Assembly: GCA_012513195.1 (NCBI GenBank)
Contig: JAAZCR010000183.1
Coordinates: 1 to 13,014 of the forward strand
Direction: 5' to 3'
Length of the DNA stretch: 13,014 bases
DNA from: Bacilli bacterium
GTDB taxonomy: Bacteria; Bacillota_I; Bacilli_A; Haloplasmatales; Haloplasmataceae
Both the position numbers and the translations under genes were made by a program. Under the pieces are notes generated by a model. That model was not told the DNA's origin, did no database searches, and saw only the letters and a list, made by a program, of their open reading frames with translations. Position 1 is the stretch's first letter, and every line of letters begins with the position of its first letter. Of the stretch, positions 1 to 8,127 are shown in pieces.

Positions 1-37
1 GGTCCTCATTTACTGTTAAATCGATTAATTTATACAT
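1..37 (-). CDS. Start of the next operon gene (5' fragment, 12 codons)
   Basis: The ATG at 37 follows the TAA of the upstream gene with no gap, and a good ribosome binding site (AAGGGGAG) lies inside the end of that gene, so a translated gene almost certainly starts here. The visible N-terminus reads MYKLIDLTVNED and then runs off the window. Twelve residues are too few to name a product. It vaguely resembles the start of PLP-dependent, cysteine-synthase-like proteins found near ygeY in some Firmicutes, but that is recollection only. The tight junction implies translational coupling and a role in the same pathway. Confidence 0.7.
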   Translation of the reverse strand, partial: MYKLIDLTVNED

Positions 38-1288
38 TTAAACTCTCCCCTTAACTTCCTCATTAATATAAGTTATTAAATCAGTTAGATTTGGTTTGAT
101 AACTTCTGGTCGTTTTACTGCTTGCGTCGCTGACTTAATATCCTTCAAACCGTTTCCTGATACAACTAATACTACAGTTTCATTAGGTTCAATCATACCT
201 TCCCTTACTAGTTTCAATAATCCCGCAAATCCTGCGACACCAGCAGGCTCACCAAAGACTCCTGTATGTCTTGCTAAGTAAGTCATAGCTTCAAGGATTT
301 CCTCATCAGTAACATCAATCGCTATACCATTACTTTCATATAACGCGTTTAAGGCTTTATAACCATTCCGAGGTATACCAACTGAAATACTATCCGCAAT
401 GGTATTAGGCACTTCATAATCAAATTCCCGCTTTTTGCTTCGGTAAGCACGGTTAACGGGATTCGCACCTGTCGCTTGGACAGATACTAATGTAGGTAGT
501 TTATCGATTAAGCCTAATTCATAAAACTCTTTATAGCCTTTCCACGCACCGGAAATGGAACAACCATCACCAACGCTCATGATGATTTTATCTGGTACGT
601 TAAAGTTCATTTGTTCAATGATCTCGAATGCTACAGTTTTCTTTCCATCAACAAGATAAGGGTTTATTGCACAACTTCTGTTATACCATTCAAAGTGCTC
701 GACAGCTTGTAAACAGAAATCATAAGCTGTGTCATAATTACCATCAACTAAGATTACTTTACTACCAAATACTAATAGTTGCGCAAGTTTACCTTCAGGA
801 ATTGTCTTTGGAACAAATATGTAATTCTCAATCCCCATGCAAGCCGCAAAACCCGATAAACTAGAAGCCGCATTTCCAGTCGAAGCAGCTGCGATTGTTG
901 TTTTACCTAATTCTATTGCTTTAGCGACACCTATCGCACTAGCCCGATCTTTTAAACTTGCGGTGGGGTTTCGTCCTTCATCTTTAATATAAATATTTTT
1001 TATATTAAGTTTCTCTTCTAATCTAGTTGCTTTATATAATGGTGAAAAGCCTATATGTAATGGCGCAATACCCTTTCTTGTTTCTAATGGTAAGATGGGG
1101 AAATAACGCCAGATGCTGCGATCTTCATTATTTAATAGATATTCTTTTGTCAGTTCTTTTTTGACTTCATCAATATCAAAAACAACATCAAGCGTCCCCA
1201 CTGTCCCACAAACGGGACAGTGATAGGGGATGCTTTCATCATAAGTTCTTCCACATTTTGAACAACGTAGGTATTTGATTTTTTTCAT
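38..1288 (-). CDS. Threonine-synthase-like PLP-dependent enzyme with zinc ribbon
   Basis: This 416-residue protein belongs to the fold-type II PLP enzymes (threonine synthase/serine dehydratase group). The N-terminus has four cysteines (9, 12, 24, 27; CSKCG then CPVCG) that look like the zinc ribbon of some threonine synthases. Lys113 in NPTASLKDRAS is the expected Schiff-base lysine, STGNAA (136-141) is the substrate loop, VGDGCSISG is the phosphate-binding region, and SGNGLKD lies near the C-terminus. The ATG shares its A with the TAA of ygeY, with AAGGTGA as ribosome binding site, so the two are translationally coupled. In E. coli the gene beside ygeY is ygeX, a diaminopropionate ammonia-lyase of the same fold but without a zinc ribbon. 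I infer that this enzyme fills a comparable role, a beta-elimination or replacement on a purine-derived amino acid. A true threonine synthase is possible but the context argues against it. Confidence 0.85.
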   Translation of the reverse strand: MKKIKYLRCSKCGRTYDESIPYHCPVCGTVGTLDVVFDIDEVKKELTKEYLLNNEDRSIWRYFPILPLETRKGIAPLHIGFSPLYKATRLEEKLNIKNIYIKDEGRNPTASLKDRASAIGVAKAIELGKTTIAAASTGNAASSLSGFAACMGIENYIFVPKTIPEGKLAQLLVFGSKVILVDGNYDTAYDFCLQAVEHFEWYNRSCAINPYLVDGKKTVAFEIIEQMNFNVPDKIIMSVGDGCSISGAWKGYKEFYELGLIDKLPTLVSVQATGANPVNRAYRSKKREFDYEVPNTIADSISVGIPRNGYKALNALYESNGIAIDVTDEEILEAMTYLARHTGVFGEPAGVAGFAGLLKLVREGMIEPNETVVLVVSGNGLKDIKSATQAVKRPEVIKPNLTDLITYINEEVKGRV

Positions 1289-2490
1289 TATTTCACCTTA
1301 TTTACATAGGTAATGGGGATAAGAGCATACATCGCACAAGCTTTAATTAATTCTTTCTTCCAAGTCTTTTCATTTGGAGCATGTGCTTCCTCTTCATGGC
1401 CAGCCCCAAAACCGATACAAGGAATATTATATCTTCCCATAATACTTACCGCATTAGTTGAGAAGGTCCATTTATCTACCACTGGTTCTTCATCAAATAA
1501 AGTGGTATAAGCATCAACTAAGGTACGACAAGCTACATGATCTTCTGGTAAAACCCAAGTTGGGAAGTAACATTCAGTTGGATAAACTAAACCCGTATAG
1601 GATGGTCTTTCATATGTGTACATAGATACTTCAGCGTTCGCTGCTTTTACAGCTGGTAAATTCCGTATTTCTTGTAGAGCTTTTTCCCATGTTTCGCCAT
1701 TAGTTAAGCGACGGTCAATGGAAATCGTGCAACTGTCCGCTACAGCACAACGGCTAGGAGATGTAAAGAAAATTTCGGAAACAGTTAAGGAACCTTTGCC
1801 TAAGAAATCATCATAATGAAGGTTTTCGTGTAAAGCACGTAATTCTAACAGAATTGGGGCCATTTTGAAAATCGCATTATCACCACGTTCAGGTGCTGAA
1901 CCATGGCAACTTAGCCCATGAGTGGTTACTTTAATCTCCATTCGTCCTCTTTGACCTCGATAAATTCGGCATGCTGTCGGTTCCGTTATGACAACAAATT
2001 CAGGACGGATTTTATCTTCATTAATGATATATTGCCAACATAAGCCATCACAATCTTCTTCTTGAACCGTACCTGTCACAATTAACGTATAATCATCTTC
2101 GAGATTCAATTCTTTAATAATTTTACCAGCATAGACCATGGCAGCCATGCCACCTTTTTGGTCGCTCGCACACCGTCCATAGATGCATTCTTCATCTTCT
2201 TTTCCTTCATAGGGGTCAAATTCCCAAAGACTAGGATCTCCCACACCTACAGTATCGATATGGGCATCCATCGCTATAACATGTTTACCCTTACCGATAT
2301 AACCTAAGATGTTGCCCATGGGATCGATTTCAACTCTGTCAAAACCTACTTTTTCCATTTCTTCTTTAATCCGCAAAACCACTTGTTTTTCTTGACTACT
2401 TTCACTGGGAATACGAATCAAATCCCGTAAGAACTTTGTCATTTCTGGTTCATATTTCTTCGCTAGTTCTAAAACTTTATCATGAATCAT
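1288..2490 (-). CDS. ygeY: YgeY-type M20 family metallohydrolase
   Basis: This 400-residue cytosolic enzyme is a dinuclear-metal amidohydrolase of the M20 family (ArgE/DapE/carboxypeptidase relatives), YgeY branch, labelled in databases as selenium-metabolism-linked. Visible metal and catalytic motifs are AHIDT (His77, Asp79), ASDQKGG (Asp110), the EE pair at 144-145, TEP (Glu170) and HAPNEK (His370), so the active site looks intact. The start is an ATG preceded by GGAGGG about 7 bases upstream. It lies 22 bases after mocA and overlaps the following PLP enzyme gene by one base. In the purine/uric-acid cluster YgeY is expected to hydrolyse an amide or carbamoyl bond of a ring-opened intermediate. 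The exact substrate cannot be read from the sequence. Confidence 0.92.
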   Translation of the reverse strand: MIHDKVLELAKKYEPEMTKFLRDLIRIPSESSQEKQVVLRIKEEMEKVGFDRVEIDPMGNILGYIGKGKHVIAMDAHIDTVGVGDPSLWEFDPYEGKEDEECIYGRCASDQKGGMAAMVYAGKIIKELNLEDDYTLIVTGTVQEEDCDGLCWQYIINEDKIRPEFVVITEPTACRIYRGQRGRMEIKVTTHGLSCHGSAPERGDNAIFKMAPILLELRALHENLHYDDFLGKGSLTVSEIFFTSPSRCAVADSCTISIDRRLTNGETWEKALQEIRNLPAVKAANAEVSMYTYERPSYTGLVYPTECYFPTWVLPEDHVACRTLVDAYTTLFDEEPVVDKWTFSTNAVSIMGRYNIPCIGFGAGHEEEAHAPNEKTWKKELIKACAMYALIPITYVNKVK

Positions 2491-2512
2491 AATTTACCCT
2501 CCATATTTTCTA

Positions 2513-3097
2513 TTACATTAATTTTAAATATTTTTTAACCAACTCATAATCTTCAAGCGTATCAATATCTTTAAGAATCATCGCATCATTAACTTCATAA
2601 AAGACAATTTCCTTTAAATGCTTCTTAAGGATGGGTTTACCCCCAACATCTCCTTCTAAAGCCATTAACTCTGGATAGAATCTGTTGGAAAAAATCGTAG
2701 GGCTTCCCCATTTATCTCTATAACATGGAACAATTAACTTATCGGGATGCATATAAAATAAACTGATTAAACCATTGACAGTTTCTACATCTAATAAAGG
2801 TTGATCGCAAGGAACAAAGGCATAACCTAACGCATCAGTGGCAGAGGATACTCCCAATTTGATTGATTCACTTTGTCCTAAGTGTGCTTTAGGATTAAAG
2901 ATAACTTCAAAGCCCCATGCTTTTCCTAAATTAAGAATAGTCGTATCATCACTTACAAGAATTCTTCTCTTAAAGTTGCTTTGTTTTACTACTTCAAAAG
3001 TATATGTAATTAATGGTCTATCCCCTAGGGGCAACAGTAATTTATTTGTACCCATCCGTTTACTTTTTCCAGAAGCCATTATTATCGCATGAACCAT
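2513..3097 (-). CDS. mocA: MocA-like molybdenum cofactor cytidylyltransferase
   Basis: This 194-residue nucleotidyltransferase is of the MobA/MocA type. The N-terminus MVHAIIMASGKSKRMG is the nucleotide-binding signature (usually LAAGxSxRMG, here with ASG), followed by Lys in TNKLLLPLG. GQSESIKLG, PCDQP with the metal-binding Asp, and a C-terminal KDIDTLEDYE match the MocA layout. MocA transfers CMP to molybdopterin, giving the cytosine dinucleotide cofactor used by xanthine-dehydrogenase-type enzymes, which fits the xdhABC genes in this window. I chose the ATG at 3097 over an in-frame TTG at 3109, because GAGGAG lies just before the ATG and the conserved fold begins there. The ATG lies one base after the TAA of the TetR gene. 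A general nucleotidyltransferase with another substrate is possible, but the context favours MocA. Confidence 0.87.
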   Translation of the reverse strand: MVHAIIMASGKSKRMGTNKLLLPLGDRPLITYTFEVVKQSNFKRRILVSDDTTILNLGKAWGFEVIFNPKAHLGQSESIKLGVSSATDALGYAFVPCDQPLLDVETVNGLISLFYMHPDKLIVPCYRDKWGSPTIFSNRFYPELMALEGDVGGKPILKKHLKEIVFYEVNDAMILKDIDTLEDYELVKKYLKLM

Positions 3098-3107
3098 GTT
3101 ACTCCTC
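3098..3107 (-). promoter_or_regulatory. Ribosome binding site of mocA
   Basis: GAGGAG followed by TAAC precedes the ATG at 3097. The site is formed by the last two codons and the stop of the TetR gene, so mocA is translationally coupled to it. It decides the ATG over the upstream TTG. Confidence 0.75.
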
Positions 3108-3668
3108 AAAACATTTAAGTATTAATTGATAAGCTGCATCGAAATATTCATCGAGATTAAACTCTTGTTCATCAATTAAATACTGCATACTTGCACCCAT
3201 CATCAGGCTAACCATGATGTAGGGTAACATCTTTTTGATTTTGGGGTCAATCTTACTATTTTTTAGGACTTCACTAATGTTTTGTCGCCACTTCCGAAAA
3301 CTTTCTTGGAACTTCCCTCTAATAACCTCATCTACTGTACCTTGAACCCAATAGTCAAACTGGACATAGTCAAATTTTTTATTATTTAGGATATCATCTT
3401 TTTTCTCTTTAAAAAGATTACTGATATTTTCTTTATCACTATACTTTTCGAGATCCACTGATTCTTTCCGTTTTTCTGAGAATCTTTTCTGCATGCGATC
3501 AATCAATGCCACTAGTAACTCATTCTTTGTTGGATAGTAGTAATGTAGTAGCGATTGACTCGTTTGTGCTTCTTTCGCAATTAGATGCATGCGTGTACCA
3601 CTAATTTTTTCCCTTGCGATAACTTCTAAAGTGGCATCGAGAATCCGTTCTGTTATATCTTTTTCCAT
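3099..3668 (-). CDS. TetR family transcriptional regulator
   Basis: This 189-residue protein has a typical TetR N-terminal helix-turn-helix: ERILDATLEVIAREK, then GTRMHLIAKEAQTSQSLLHYY, then PTKNELLVALIDRM. The longer C-terminal region is the variable ligand-binding and dimerisation part. The ATG at 3668 was chosen because a perfect GGAGGT lies 6 bases upstream; the reading frame stays open into the end of ssnA, but those extra 28 codons lie inside another gene and do not look like TetR sequence. It sits within the operon, 19 bases after ssnA and one base before mocA. A palindrome overlapping the predicted start of transcription of ygeW (9351-9368) is a plausible operator. I therefore infer an autoregulated local repressor that responds to a purine or a pathway intermediate. 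The ligand is unknown. Confidence 0.9.
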   Translation of the reverse strand: MEKDITERILDATLEVIAREKISGTRMHLIAKEAQTSQSLLHYYYPTKNELLVALIDRMQKRFSEKRKESVDLEKYSDKENISNLFKEKKDDILNNKKFDYVQFDYWVQGTVDEVIRGKFQESFRKWRQNISEVLKNSKIDPKIKKMLPYIMVSLMMGASMQYLIDEQEFNLDEYFDAAYQLILKCFEE

Positions 3669-3674
3669 TTTTTT

Positions 3675-3680
3675 ACCTCC
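3675..3680 (-). promoter_or_regulatory. Ribosome binding site of the TetR gene
   Basis: A perfect GGAGGT with a six-A spacer to the ATG at 3668. It fixes the start of the regulator just outside the end of ssnA rather than at the upstream in-frame ATG codons inside ssnA. Confidence 0.85.
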
Positions 3681-3687
3681 AAGTTTA

Positions 3688-5016
3688 TTAGAACCGTTTC
3701 CATACTTCTTGCGCAAGTTCAACACTTCTAGCCATGATTCGTTCTTCATCAATATTAACTAATTCACGATTTTCCATAATGACTTTACCATCAATCATGG
3801 TTGTAATGACATTTCGACCATTTACACCAAAGAGGAGATGACTATTGATATTATCTTTAGTAATTGGTGTTGGTGCATTATAATCAACGATAATAATATC
3901 AGCTAAGGCATCTTTCTTTAGCACACCTATTTCCTTACTGATAAATCTTTGGGCAATTTTTCGATTGTTTTCAAACAACATTTTTGGGATTTCTACCCAA
4001 GCCACATTAGAATCTTTATTTTCGTGTTTATGAATTAAATTACCAACTTTATAAGATTCCATCATGTCAGTTGTATAACCATCGGTACCCAAACCTAACA
4101 TGATACCCTTTTCATACATCTTAAGTACAGGCGAACAACCAACCGCGTTGCCCATATTTGATTCAGGGTTATGCACGACAATCGTGTCGGTTTCTTTTAA
4201 GAGGTCCATTTCATGTTCAGTTATATGAATACAATGAACCGCAATAGTTTTCTTACCTAGAACACCACGTTCATACCACCGCTCAATAACACCTTTTCCA
4301 TATTTTTGTTTACTATCGATGACATCTTCAATTCCTTCCGCACAATGGACGTGGAAACCAGTATCTAATCCTGCGATGCTCGCAAGACATTTATCTAGTG
4401 TCTTATCAGAAATGGTCATAGAAGCATGTAAACCGAATGTGGCCTTTAACATGTCATCATTAATCTTGTTACAATAATTAATAAAGTCGACGTTTTCTTT
4501 AATACCTTCTAACGCTCTTACTTCACCATCACGATCCGAAGTCTCATAACAGAGGTTACTTCTAATTCCTACATAACGAGCTGCTTCTGCAATTTTGAAG
4601 AGAGAATCAGTTATCGCATATGGACTTGCATGGTGGTCAAAGACGGTGGTAACACCATTCTTAACTTGGTCTATCATCGGCACAAGCGCACTATAATAGA
4701 CATCCTCTAAGGTTAAGACTTTATCTAACCGCCACCATAATCCTTTCAAAATATCCGTGAAACATTTAGGTTGCGGACTATCGTTATTTATCCCACGCGC
4801 AAAGGTACTATAATAATGCATATGGGTATTGATGAATCCCGGCATGATTAGGTTACCTTTCGCATTGATAAACCGAGCTTTAGGATATTTTGCTCTTAAG
4901 ACTGTATATTCACCTATATCAGTAATACGATTACCCTCGACTAATACAGCGCCATTATAAATGATGTTGTTTGCTTCATCGCGGGTTACAACGATACCAT
5001 TACCGATGAGAATCAT
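3688..5016 (-). CDS. ssnA: SsnA-type aminohydrolase (amidohydrolase superfamily)
   Basis: This 442-residue protein has the same length as E. coli SsnA as I recall it. It is a metal-dependent amidohydrolase of the guanine/cytosine deaminase-like group, probably cytosolic. It has an N-terminal beta-sandwich strand set, then GFINTHMHYY (His65, His67), GVTTVFDHHASP, HVHCAEG (His224, Glu227), AVHC (His261) and LGTDGYTTDMM (Asp312), so all expected metal and catalytic residues are present. KGLWWRLDK near residue 91 is typical of SsnA. The ATG overlaps the TGA of ygfK in an ATGA junction, with GGAGGAAG upstream, so the two are coupled. In the purine cluster SsnA is expected to deaminate or hydrolyse an oxidised or reduced purine. 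The exact substrate is not visible in the sequence. Confidence 0.93.
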   Translation of the reverse strand: MILIGNGIVVTRDEANNIIYNGAVLVEGNRITDIGEYTVLRAKYPKARFINAKGNLIMPGFINTHMHYYSTFARGINNDSPQPKCFTDILKGLWWRLDKVLTLEDVYYSALVPMIDQVKNGVTTVFDHHASPYAITDSLFKIAEAARYVGIRSNLCYETSDRDGEVRALEGIKENVDFINYCNKINDDMLKATFGLHASMTISDKTLDKCLASIAGLDTGFHVHCAEGIEDVIDSKQKYGKGVIERWYERGVLGKKTIAVHCIHITEHEMDLLKETDTIVVHNPESNMGNAVGCSPVLKMYEKGIMLGLGTDGYTTDMMESYKVGNLIHKHENKDSNVAWVEIPKMLFENNRKIAQRFISKEIGVLKKDALADIIIVDYNAPTPITKDNINSHLLFGVNGRNVITTMIDGKVIMENRELVNIDEERIMARSVELAQEVWKRF

Positions 5017-8000
5017 TTAACTTCCTCCTTCCAGAAGAGATAAGGATATTCATTAATGCATACCATAATAATCTCTCTTAGATCTTTAGAAATGGTATTT
5101 TCATCACCTAAATAGTAATCAACGACTTCGCCCGCTTTTGTTCTTACCTTAATGTGGGTATCATTAAGACGCACAAAGCCAGTATTTGTGCTATCTTCGA
5201 AGGATACTAAGTCATCAAATATTGTTACTTTGTCTTTATATGGATTACCTTGATATGGACAGAAAATACCACAGTTACAACATTCGTTACATAAGGCATC
5301 AAGATGGACGATTTGATGCTTACCATTCACGATTACTTTAACATTAGCGCGATTAGGACATACATCAACACATAATTCACAAACCTTATTACATGCTAAG
5401 CATCGCGTCGCTTCCTCTTCATTAGTTAATGCATCTTTCAAAATACCTTTACGATTATAGAGTTCAGTTTCATTAAACTCAAAATCTTGAACTCGATAAA
5501 TATCAGATAATCCTAGACGGTTTAAGATTACCTTACTTACTTTCTTCGCATCACTAATCGCTTCTACAATCGTCCTTGGTCCACTCTTCGCATCACCAGC
5601 AATGAAGACATTTGTACGACTCGTTTCTAATTCTTCGTTCACTACGGGATAGCCATTATTATTTAGGCTTATGCCATTAGTAATGAGAAGATCACGGTCG
5701 ACATGTTCACCTATCGCAGAAATTACGTAATCACATTCGATATCTTCATATTTATCTGTTGGTACAGGACGTCTTCTTCCACTAAAATCAGGACTACCAA
5801 GTTCCATTATATTAACTCTTAATTTCCCATCTATGAAGCTTACAGGCTGCCGTAGTTCTTTAATTTGTATGCCTTCTTGTTCAGCAAGTTTAATCTCTTC
5901 GCGACTTGCGGGCATAAAGGCTTTAGTTCGGCGATAGACGATTTGCACCTCTTCAACATTAGGAAGGCGTTTCGCACTCCGTGCACAATCAATTGCTACA
6001 TCGCCACCACCGACTATAACTACTTTCTTACCAACATTTAATTTGTCGCTATCTTCATTAAACATTTTTAAGAAGTCAAAGGCATTGATTACTCGGTCTG
6101 TTCCTACGTCAAGTTTAAGTTGTTCAGGTATCCACGTTCCAATAGCCAAGATTAAATAATCGTACTCTTTTAAAAATTCATCAATATTAAAATGTGGATT
6201 ACAATTGAACTTAAATTCAACACCGCTCTTTTCAACTAATTGGTAATCTAAATCAATTTCTTCTCTTGCGATACGGAACTTAGGTATTAAATATTGAACC
6301 ATACCATAGGGTTTATCTTGTTTATCCATAACCGTAACAGCAACCCCATTACGTCTTAAGAAGAATGCACAAGCCAGCCCAGCTGGTCCTGCCCCAATTA
6401 TTCCTACCCTTTTATCACTTCTTAATTCAACCGGTTTAAGGTTTTCAATATAGGTTTTTTGGGCATTTAATGCCGCTATTTTTTTCATATTACGAATTTG
6501 AATAGATTCATCATAATCTAGACGGGTACACTTATCTTGACAGAAGTGAGGACATAGCGTACCAGTAATCATAGGGGCACTATTATCTTTAAGAATCACC
6601 TCAAGAGCTTCCGCAAACCGTTCCTCACCAACCAACTTAATGTATTCTGGAATATCTTGATTGATAGGACAACCATTCTTACAAGGAGCAATGGCGCAAT
6701 CAAATAATGGTAATGAGGAAGAAATCTTCCTTATTTCTACAGGTTTACGCTCTTTTAAATGATATTTATTGGTTAATGCATCCTCAGCGAGTTTATTTAA
6801 TTTTTCAACATCGATCTTATCATAATTCTTAATATCTTTTTCAATATATAAAGCCATTTGGGTGATACGCTCATAACCACCAGGTTTTAATAACGTGGTC
6901 GCAAATGTGATTGGTTGAATACCTACTTGTAATACTTTTTTGATGTTAAAGAAATCAATTCCCCCTGCATAAGAAATGAGGAGATCACCATTAAATTCAT
7001 TTGCTAGTCGTTTAGCCATGTTGATGGTAAGTGGATATAGCGCCCTTCCTGACATATACATTTCTTCGCCGGGTAACTCATGGTTTAAAATTCTTACAGG
7101 TAAGGTGTTGCTTAATTTTACACCAACTTGTAATCCTAAAGATGTAGCTTTTTCTTTTAATCTTCTTAACATCTGAACTCCATCATCATATTGTAAATCA
7201 TGTTTAAAATGGTGAGGGTTTAATACGATGTAGTCATAACCCATTTGTTTCAAAGTTTGTGAAACAAATTCTTCACCTAAAAGAGTTGGATTTAACTTAA
7301 TATAGGTATTTAAGTGTTTTTCTTCTAGTAAGTAAGTAACGATTTTTTCAATTTCTTCTGGTGGACAGCCATGTAATGTTGATAATGTAATGGAGTTCGC
7401 AATTTTTGGACTAATATTTTGTAAATCATCTATCGTAAAGCGCCTAAACATGGCGATATTTTCTGCTAAAAAATTGTAACATTCTTGCCAGATTGGCGTA
7501 TTACGTGCATCCTTTAATCCCTCAATAAAATCATCAATCTTTTTACTCTTGATTCCTGCTAAATCATAACCAACACTCATGTTAAACATGAAATCCCGAG
7601 TATCACTTAGTTCAAGTTCTTTCATCAACACATGTAGCACAAACCAAGCCTTGACATATTCATTAAAGGCTTCTTGAACTGTTAATTCAGTAGACCATTC
7701 GACGTTATAACCTTCGTCCGTAGCCCGTATACATGGTTTACTTACAGGTAAATCTTCTCCATCAATGATTTGGACGGTTTTTAACTCCATGAAGCGACAA
7801 CCAGTTAGATAACTTGCGATAATATTTTGGGCGAGTTGCGTATGTGGTCCTGCTGCTGGTCCTAAAGGAGTAGCTATCTTTTCATTGAATAAAGTGATAT
7901 AGGTACCAGTTTGATTTTTATAGAATTTAGCTTTTCTAATACCAAAAATGCTATTATTTTTTTTATATTCGGTCATAATCCAATTGATGAGGGCATTAAA

Positions 8001-8027
8001 GGGAATAGGTTTCATTCTATCACTCAT
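5013..8027 (-). CDS. ygfK: YgfK-type multidomain FAD/Fe-S oxidoreductase
   Basis: This is a 1004-residue YgfK protein, often annotated as a putative selenate reductase subunit. Residues 1 to about 430 look like a dihydroorotate-dehydrogenase-type TIM barrel (ATPLGPAAGPHTQ, TLHGCPPEEI, VLNPHHFKHD, SYAGGIDFF). Cysteines near 440-452 (APCKNGCPI) and 488-496 (CPHFCQDKC) form the Fe-S helical domain of GltD/DPD-like enzymes. GIIGAGPAGLA (about 540-550) binds FAD and VVIVGGGDVAID (about 668-680) binds NAD(P)H. A C-terminal ferredoxin region holds CLACNKVCELCVDVCP (about 875) and CNECCNCGIFCP (about 914). These are the modules of dihydropyrimidine dehydrogenase in another order. I infer an electron-bifurcating or reductive step on a purine rather than selenate reduction. 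The start ATG has GGGAGGT upstream, and the TGA stop overlaps the ssnA start. Confidence 0.93.
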   Translation of the reverse strand: MSDRMKPIPFNALINWIMTEYKKNNSIFGIRKAKFYKNQTGTYITLFNEKIATPLGPAAGPHTQLAQNIIASYLTGCRFMELKTVQIIDGEDLPVSKPCIRATDEGYNVEWSTELTVQEAFNEYVKAWFVLHVLMKELELSDTRDFMFNMSVGYDLAGIKSKKIDDFIEGLKDARNTPIWQECYNFLAENIAMFRRFTIDDLQNISPKIANSITLSTLHGCPPEEIEKIVTYLLEEKHLNTYIKLNPTLLGEEFVSQTLKQMGYDYIVLNPHHFKHDLQYDDGVQMLRRLKEKATSLGLQVGVKLSNTLPVRILNHELPGEEMYMSGRALYPLTINMAKRLANEFNGDLLISYAGGIDFFNIKKVLQVGIQPITFATTLLKPGGYERITQMALYIEKDIKNYDKIDVEKLNKLAEDALTNKYHLKERKPVEIRKISSSLPLFDCAIAPCKNGCPINQDIPEYIKLVGEERFAEALEVILKDNSAPMITGTLCPHFCQDKCTRLDYDESIQIRNMKKIAALNAQKTYIENLKPVELRSDKRVGIIGAGPAGLACAFFLRRNGVAVTVMDKQDKPYGMVQYLIPKFRIAREEIDLDYQLVEKSGVEFKFNCNPHFNIDEFLKEYDYLILAIGTWIPEQLKLDVGTDRVINAFDFLKMFNEDSDKLNVGKKVVIVGGGDVAIDCARSAKRLPNVEEVQIVYRRTKAFMPASREEIKLAEQEGIQIKELRQPVSFIDGKLRVNIMELGSPDFSGRRRPVPTDKYEDIECDYVISAIGEHVDRDLLITNGISLNNNGYPVVNEELETSRTNVFIAGDAKSGPRTIVEAISDAKKVSKVILNRLGLSDIYRVQDFEFNETELYNRKGILKDALTNEEEATRCLACNKVCELCVDVCPNRANVKVIVNGKHQIVHLDALCNECCNCGIFCPYQGNPYKDKVTIFDDLVSFEDSTNTGFVRLNDTHIKVRTKAGEVVDYYLGDENTISKDLREIIMVCINEYPYLFWKEEVK

Positions 8028-8053
8028 GTTTTACCTCCCTAATCTAAAATCAA

Positions 8054-8102
8054 AAGTGGAGTGGTAGAAATATATTATTGAGTTAACCTACGCACTCCAC
8101 TT
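8054..8102 (-). repeat. Intercistronic stem-loop between ygeW and ygfK
   Basis: The arms AAGTGGAGTG (8054-8063) and CACTCCACTT (8093-8102) pair perfectly over 10 bp. After one bulged G (8092), four more pairs form between 8064-8067 (GTAG) and 8088-8091 (CTAC), leaving a 20-base loop. It starts 25 bases after the ygeW stop and ends 26 bases before the ygfK start. On the transcribed strand the stem is followed by an interrupted T-rich stretch (TTTTGATTTT), so it could be a weak terminator or attenuator, an mRNA-processing or stabilising hairpin, or a protein-binding inverted repeat. No separate ygfK promoter is evident. Confidence 0.75.
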
Positions 8103-8127
8103 ACATACATACTATATATCTTATATA

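Noticed and set aside
3022..3031. CCCCTAGGGG palindrome
   Set aside because: It lies inside the mocA nucleotide-binding loop and is explained by coding for Pro-Leu-Gly.
3669..3752. 28-codon N-terminal extension of the TetR gene
   Set aside because: It lies within the end of ssnA, and a perfect GGAGGT with good spacing marks the ATG at 3668.
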